DNA of 64,000 bases from Arthrinium phaeospermum (Eukaryota; Ascomycota; Sordariomycetes; Amphisphaeriales; Apiosporaceae): assembly GCA_006503535.1 (NCBI GenBank), contig QYRS01000002.1, positions 3,348,001 to 3,412,000 on the forward strand. The letters are read 5' to 3'. Below are positions 59,522-64,000 of the stretch, in pieces. Under the pieces are notes generated by a model. That model did no database searches, was not told the origin of the DNA, and was given only the letters and a program-made list of their open reading frames with translations. Position numbers and translations under genes: made by a program. Within the stretch, counting starts at the first letter, position 1, and every line of letters begins with the position of its first letter.

Positions 59522-61908
59522 ATGACTTCTATGGAATCCGAGTCTGTGGCAACGATACTGTGCACCAGCAAACAGACTCGGTTCAATATCGCGACACCAA
59601 ACTACCGTGAGCTCGATGTCGAGGGCCTGAACATTGTCGTTACATCTGGAGCCCACTCGGCTGCCAAGGGGAAAGGGAAGTCGAAGGTCAAATCGGAGGG
59701 AACAGAGATCGGGCGGAACGGCACGGGGAAGTCAAGTAAGTGTTTCGTTTGGTTTTCATCCCTTGGGTCTATGTCACTAGACACTAGTCGTATGCGTATA
59801 GACAGATGTGCAATGACTGACCAGAATGCTATATACAGCACTGCTGAAAGCAGTTGCTGAAAAGCTCATCCCTGGGATCCCCGAAGAGACGAGGGTTGCT
59901 ATATTGCAGCAGACGGAAGCCAGCGATTCCGAGGCAGAGGGGATGCTAGCAGATATCTCATCACCTCGTACCAAGAATGAAGATCGTTCGGTTATTGAAG
60001 AACTTATAGAAAGGGCCACGGCAAGAAGCAAAGTGCAGAAAGAGATTGAAAGTGAGTAGTATGCCCAGCATCCGGTATACTACCAACGGAATGTTAACTA
60101 GACTCAGTCCTGGCAAATGCCATTGGCAGCTCTAACCCTTGCGGTTCTCTTCGCGGGCTGCGTCAGCTTCGGTATCAACGTCTGCAGAGGGAACTCTTTC
60201 TCAAGGACAAGGATGCTCGGCTCAGGAGCGGCGCTCGAGGGCTGCAAGCCCGCAAGGCCCTGATATTGAAGGAGAAGGAGGTGGCAGCCATGCAAGCGCA
60301 ACACGACCAGCCCGACGAGGAGATCCCGTCCGAAATACTCGCCAAAGAGACGATTGAAGCAGCTGACTTGCTGGCGGACCTGGAGCTGCAAGTTGAGCCC
60401 ACGAAGATCTCCGAGACCGAACATCGTGCGAAACGGATCCTAAGCGGACTCGGCTTCTCCGAGGAGTATACGCAGAAACCCGTGTCGAGTCTCTCCGGAG
60501 GGTGGAAAATGCGAACTGCGTTGGCCGCAGTATTGCTCCAGGATACAGACATACTAATTCTGGATGAACCGACAAACTTCCTAGACCTGCTCGGTATCAT
60601 GTGGCTGCAGAACCATCTCGCCTCGCTGGCTGAGGAAGATGATGCCCCGACACTTATCATAGTATCTCACGACCGTGACTTCATCTCACTCTGTACCGAC
60701 ATCCTCATCATAAAGGATAAGGACCTCACTTACTTCCACGGGGACCTTCCTGTGTATGAAGCCAGCCGGGCCGAGAAAAGGATCCACATGCTCAAGGTAA
60801 AAGAAGCAAAGGAAAAACAGAAAGAGCACGTGGAGAAGACGATTGCGCGCAACATGAAAGAAGGCCGCGCGAAAGACGACCAGAACAAGATACGCCAGGC
60901 CAAGTCGCGACAGAAGAAGCTTGACGACCGCTGGGGCCTCGAGACCAACAGTCAGGGCGGCCGCTTCAAGCTGAATCGGGACCTGGTCGGTTATCACTTC
61001 TCCAGCCGGGCCGAGATCGAGGTCGAAGAAGAGGACCGGCCGGTCAGCCTGTCGCTTCCCGCCACGACCGACTTACGTTTCCCAGGCCCCTTGCTCTCCC
61101 TGGAACAAGTCTCATTCCGCTACAAGTCACCATCAGGTAAGAAGGTCCAAGCTGCAGCTGCACCTCTGTCCTTTGCCCTCGGGGGCATCACGCTATCCGT
61201 CCACATGGGTGACCGTATCGGCATTGTCGGCCTGAACGGCAGCGGGAAGTCCACTCTCATCAAGCTCCTCGTCGAGGAGAGCAAGCCCACATCGGGAACC
61301 ATGACGACACACCCCCGGCTCAAGCTAGGCTACTACTCGCAGCATGCCGTCGACGACCTCCGAAGCCTAGGAGCGGACTCCACGGCCGCGGGACCTGAGC
61401 CGCCCCTGAGCGCGCTCTCGCTGCTGACCAGGGAAGTCGCCGGCGCGCTCGACGAGGGCGCCGTGCGCGGCCTCCTGGGCTCGCTGGGTCTACCGGGCCG
61501 CCTCGCCTCGGACGTGCCGCTGCGCAAGCTCTCAGGCGGACAGCTCGTGCGGCTGCAGCTGGCGCGGCTCCTCTGGCGGCGGCCCACTGCCTCGTGCTCG
61601 ACGAGGTCACGACCCACCTCGACTACGAGACGGTGGCCGCGCTGCGGGACGCGCTGCGCGACTGGGAGGGCGCCGTGGTGCTGGTGAGCCACGACCGGTG
61701 GTTCATGCGCGGCGTGGTGGAGGGGCTCGTCGAGGACGACGAGAATGTGGACGCCGACGCCGGGCTCGAGGACGAGGTGGACGAGGGGCGTCCGCGGCGC
61801 CGGGTGGTTTATCGGCTGCGGGCGGGTCAGATGACGGAGCTCAAGGGCGGGGTGGGCGAGTTTGAGGAGGGCGTCGGCAAGAGGGTGCGGAAGATGATGA
61901 ACGCTTGA
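59522..61908 (+). CDS. ABC-F family ATPase with two nucleotide-binding domains, frame broken in the second
   Basis: A soluble twin-ATPase of the ABC-F class (GCN20/ARB1-like), with likely ribosome- or translation-linked work; no membrane segments are seen. Exons are 59522-59735, 59839-60051 and 60102 or 60108 to 61908; both acceptors of the last intron are in phase. NBD1 has Walker [10 protein letters not shown] formed across the first junction, signature LSGGWKMR, Walker [13 protein letters not shown] and switch [10 protein letters not shown] charged linker follows ([20 protein letters not shown]). NBD2 has GLNGSGKST and [12 protein letters not shown]. Then one C appears missing from the run at 61583-61585, since [14 protein letters not shown] and [10 protein letters not shown] lie in the next frame. 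About 15-20 residues that normally lead into the first Walker A are also absent, SEGTEI joining directly to GRNG. The class is certain; the subfamily is inferred. Confidence 0.87.
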
Positions 61909-64000
61909 CTTTGACACACCTAGCTTCTAGATCGTTGATGTAAATGAGACAACAGAATTTGCAGCTGTTTCGTTTAAAAATAGCTTGCCAGTAAGACAGG
62001 TCAAGGTCACGACGGCCGAGGGCGGAATATAAACCCTTCTATTTCCTTTTGCGAGACAAGAACGGGAGAAAAGGGGGGCATGTGCAAACTTACAGTCAGC
62101 CCTACTATCGGTATCGACGGGAGTGTATACATGTTTGACACCCATATCATATTACACGCTTGATGTAATATAGATTATGTATCAGACAATTTGCATAGAT
62201 GTTGAGTTGGCATCTTCATTCGGTATAAAACAACATGTACGGAAGACAACCTTGGTTTCGGGACTACATGTGCAGCATGGCGAAGACCAGTTTAATGTCA
62301 TCAGCGAGTACAAAGACGAGGAAATTATTGTGTCAAGGGTAACGAAAACAGTGGACTTGAGGTTGCCGCGTGTCTCACTCCCGGCTTGTTGGACCCGGGT
62401 AATGAGCATCGCATCCCATGCCATGTGTGGAAGAAGTAACGTATCTGGGATTTCATGTCCGGGTAGCTGGCCTACCCGTCCTATCGATCAGATGAGCCTC
62501 TGGTCATGGGCTACCGGGGGCCTGGCGCGCTACTGCAGAGCGCGTGGAACCCAGGAGAAGCTGCTTGGAGAGATAGTATGGTGTGTAACTCGTCGTAGTC
62601 TTGTTGTAGGTAACCTGTCAGTATAGGTGAGCAGTTTTCCAGAACGAAGCGACTTGTTCGCCTGGGGAGCAGGTCACTTGGTCTATTCCATGTCAACCCA
62701 CACCGCATTGACCCTGATATGCATACCTACAAAGTTGTAGACACAGCTGAAGTTTTTAGTTGGATCATGACTTACTTAGATCACGGAGCGGAGTGGCGCT
62801 AAGCTAAGGACTGCGGGTGGCAGCCGAGGCTGAAGGCATGCAAAGCTTCGCTGTCTGAAAAGAAAACAATAGGCCGTATTGGCGTTCTCGTCTTCTTCAC
62901 CTTCCAATACGGGCTGGCGGCAGGTAAATTAGACAGCGAGACCCGAGTTGACAATACATGGGCACCGATCAGAGTTTTCACCGAGGACTTGGCCTCACCT
63001 CTTTCCAACCCACACAAATCGTCCAAGCCAGGCGATGGAGTAGTGGGTTGGTTCCCGATGCTCTGGAAGATGCTGCAACCAACAAAAAGCATGTGCTCGG
63101 TTGTAAAGGCAAGACTGACCACAGAATATGGGCTTACTTACCTTGAAGGGTGCCATGTGTTGCTGGCGTCTCGGCGCTTACAACGCTTTTGGCAGATACG
63201 GCCGACCCACCGTTGAAGTTGGGGTTGGTTGCTAGGGTTGGTTGCTGGTGCTGGTGCTGGTGTTAATCTTCGAGCCACCATCGATCCATGCCAAGAGGGT
63301 CGTACATCGTCAGGTGCGCAGACCCTGAGACCCGACCAGAAATCCCGACGGCGGGCCAAATGGCCAGATACGTACGTGTGGTGCGGACACCGACGATGAC
63401 AGCAAGGATGGGGACTCTGGGGAAGAGATTGAGATGGGGAAGTGGAGAGGAGCTATACATAGCACTGTTCACTACGGCCTACAAGTGAAGCCTAGACTTG
63501 CGAGCGGGCTGCTGAAAGCAGAAAGCTGGCTGACATGTTGCTCAGTAAACATGCAAAAACGTGGGCTAGGAGTGTCCTCATGTCGTCTGGCTCGATCTTC
63601 CATTCGGGCCGACCTGGAGATCTGGCCCCATTTCTCCAGCTGCTAGCAACCCGGGGACCTGGGGAAGGGAGGGGAGCCGGGGTATATAGACCCGCCATTC
63701 TACAAGCGCACCTGAGCCTATCGTTCCATATCGGCTGAAAACATTTGGATAGCATCGAGCGCCTGAGCAGAAGTTTTTTAGCATCAATTAGACGTGGCTA
63801 TAGCCGACACACGCCAATCGGTTCGCCCACGCTAGCAAAAGCCACCCGAAGCGATGGCTGCTGCATGTGACGACTGTGGATGGAATTCAAGGGCCGCCGG
63901 TCTCAGCCAGTGCGGATGTACGTACGTACATGCATAAATTGAGTGAGAAGAAAAATTCTAAACCGACCGGCCTTTCTTCTTCGACCGCCTTCTGGTGCTG
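61909..64000. other. Right-edge region without a recognisable gene
   Basis: It follows the ABC-F stop codon and should begin with that gene's 3' UTR. No frame has protein-like composition or a known motif. A TTGGTTGCT/GGTGCT-type short repeat occurs near 63222-63262, and a TATATAGA box near 63683 has no gene within the window. A gene may begin beyond the edge. Confidence 0.4.

Noticed and set aside
1..64000. CRISPR arrays, insertion sequences, rRNA, LTR or terminal inverted repeats
   Set aside because: No spaced direct repeats, transposase or reverse-transcriptase motifs, or long terminal repeats were seen. The intron-containing genes mark this as eukaryotic nuclear DNA, where CRISPR is not expected.

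Overview
The window looks like a chromosomal segment of a filamentous ascomycete, most likely a Sordariomycete. Short spliceosomal introns (about 50-130 bp, GTAAGT/GTACGT donors, CTGAC/CTAAC-like branch sites) interrupt the genes. The recognisable proteins are fungal: a VIB-1/XprG-type NDT80 factor, the CRE-1/CreA carbon catabolite repressor, Glo3, Tim21 and an Rhp55-type RecA paralogue. There are no operons, no rRNA, no convincing tRNA and no AT-rich RIP-like islands.

Layout. 1-4.1 kb: no gene. 4.1-6.3 kb (+): vib-1-like regulator. 6.3-15.2 kb: a long stretch without a recognisable gene, containing a 31-nt poly-C run. 15.2-18.97 kb: compact housekeeping block with glo3 (-) and tim21 (+) head to head, and an unrecognised, possibly lipid-anchored protein (-) tail to tail with tim21. 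20.5-21.9 kb (+): a BTB-bromodomain fusion. 21.9-34.2 kb: gene desert. 34.2-35.5 kb (-): cre-1, with six CreA-type SYGGRG motifs within about 0.9 kb upstream. 36.4-43.4 kb: second desert. 43.4-45.0 kb (+): Rhp55-like recombination ATPase. 49.4-53.1 kb (-): DUF676 lipase/serine esterase. 54.4-57.2 kb (-): RBR E3 ubiquitin ligase. 59.5-61.9 kb (+): ABC-F ATPase. 61.9-64 kb: no gene seen.

The most striking pattern is in frame integrity. The genes of the left half (vib-1, glo3, tim21, BTB-bromodomain, cre-1) read through cleanly once introns are removed. All four genes between 43.4 and 61.9 kb carry small indels, mostly one base missing from a short homopolymer, that break otherwise well-conserved proteins: one in the Rhp55 Walker A motif, five in the lipase, about six frame changes in the RBR ligase, one in the second ABC-F ATPase domain. 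The ABC-F gene also seems to lack about 15-20 codons before its first Walker A motif. Either the assembly consensus is poor there or the block is decaying. Separating the two matters before any of these genes is called functional or lost.

Functionally the window joins two nutrient-response regulators (VIB-1-like and CRE-1), in other fungi linked through secreted-enzyme control, with unrelated housekeeping genes. Nothing suggests a metabolic cluster or mobile element.
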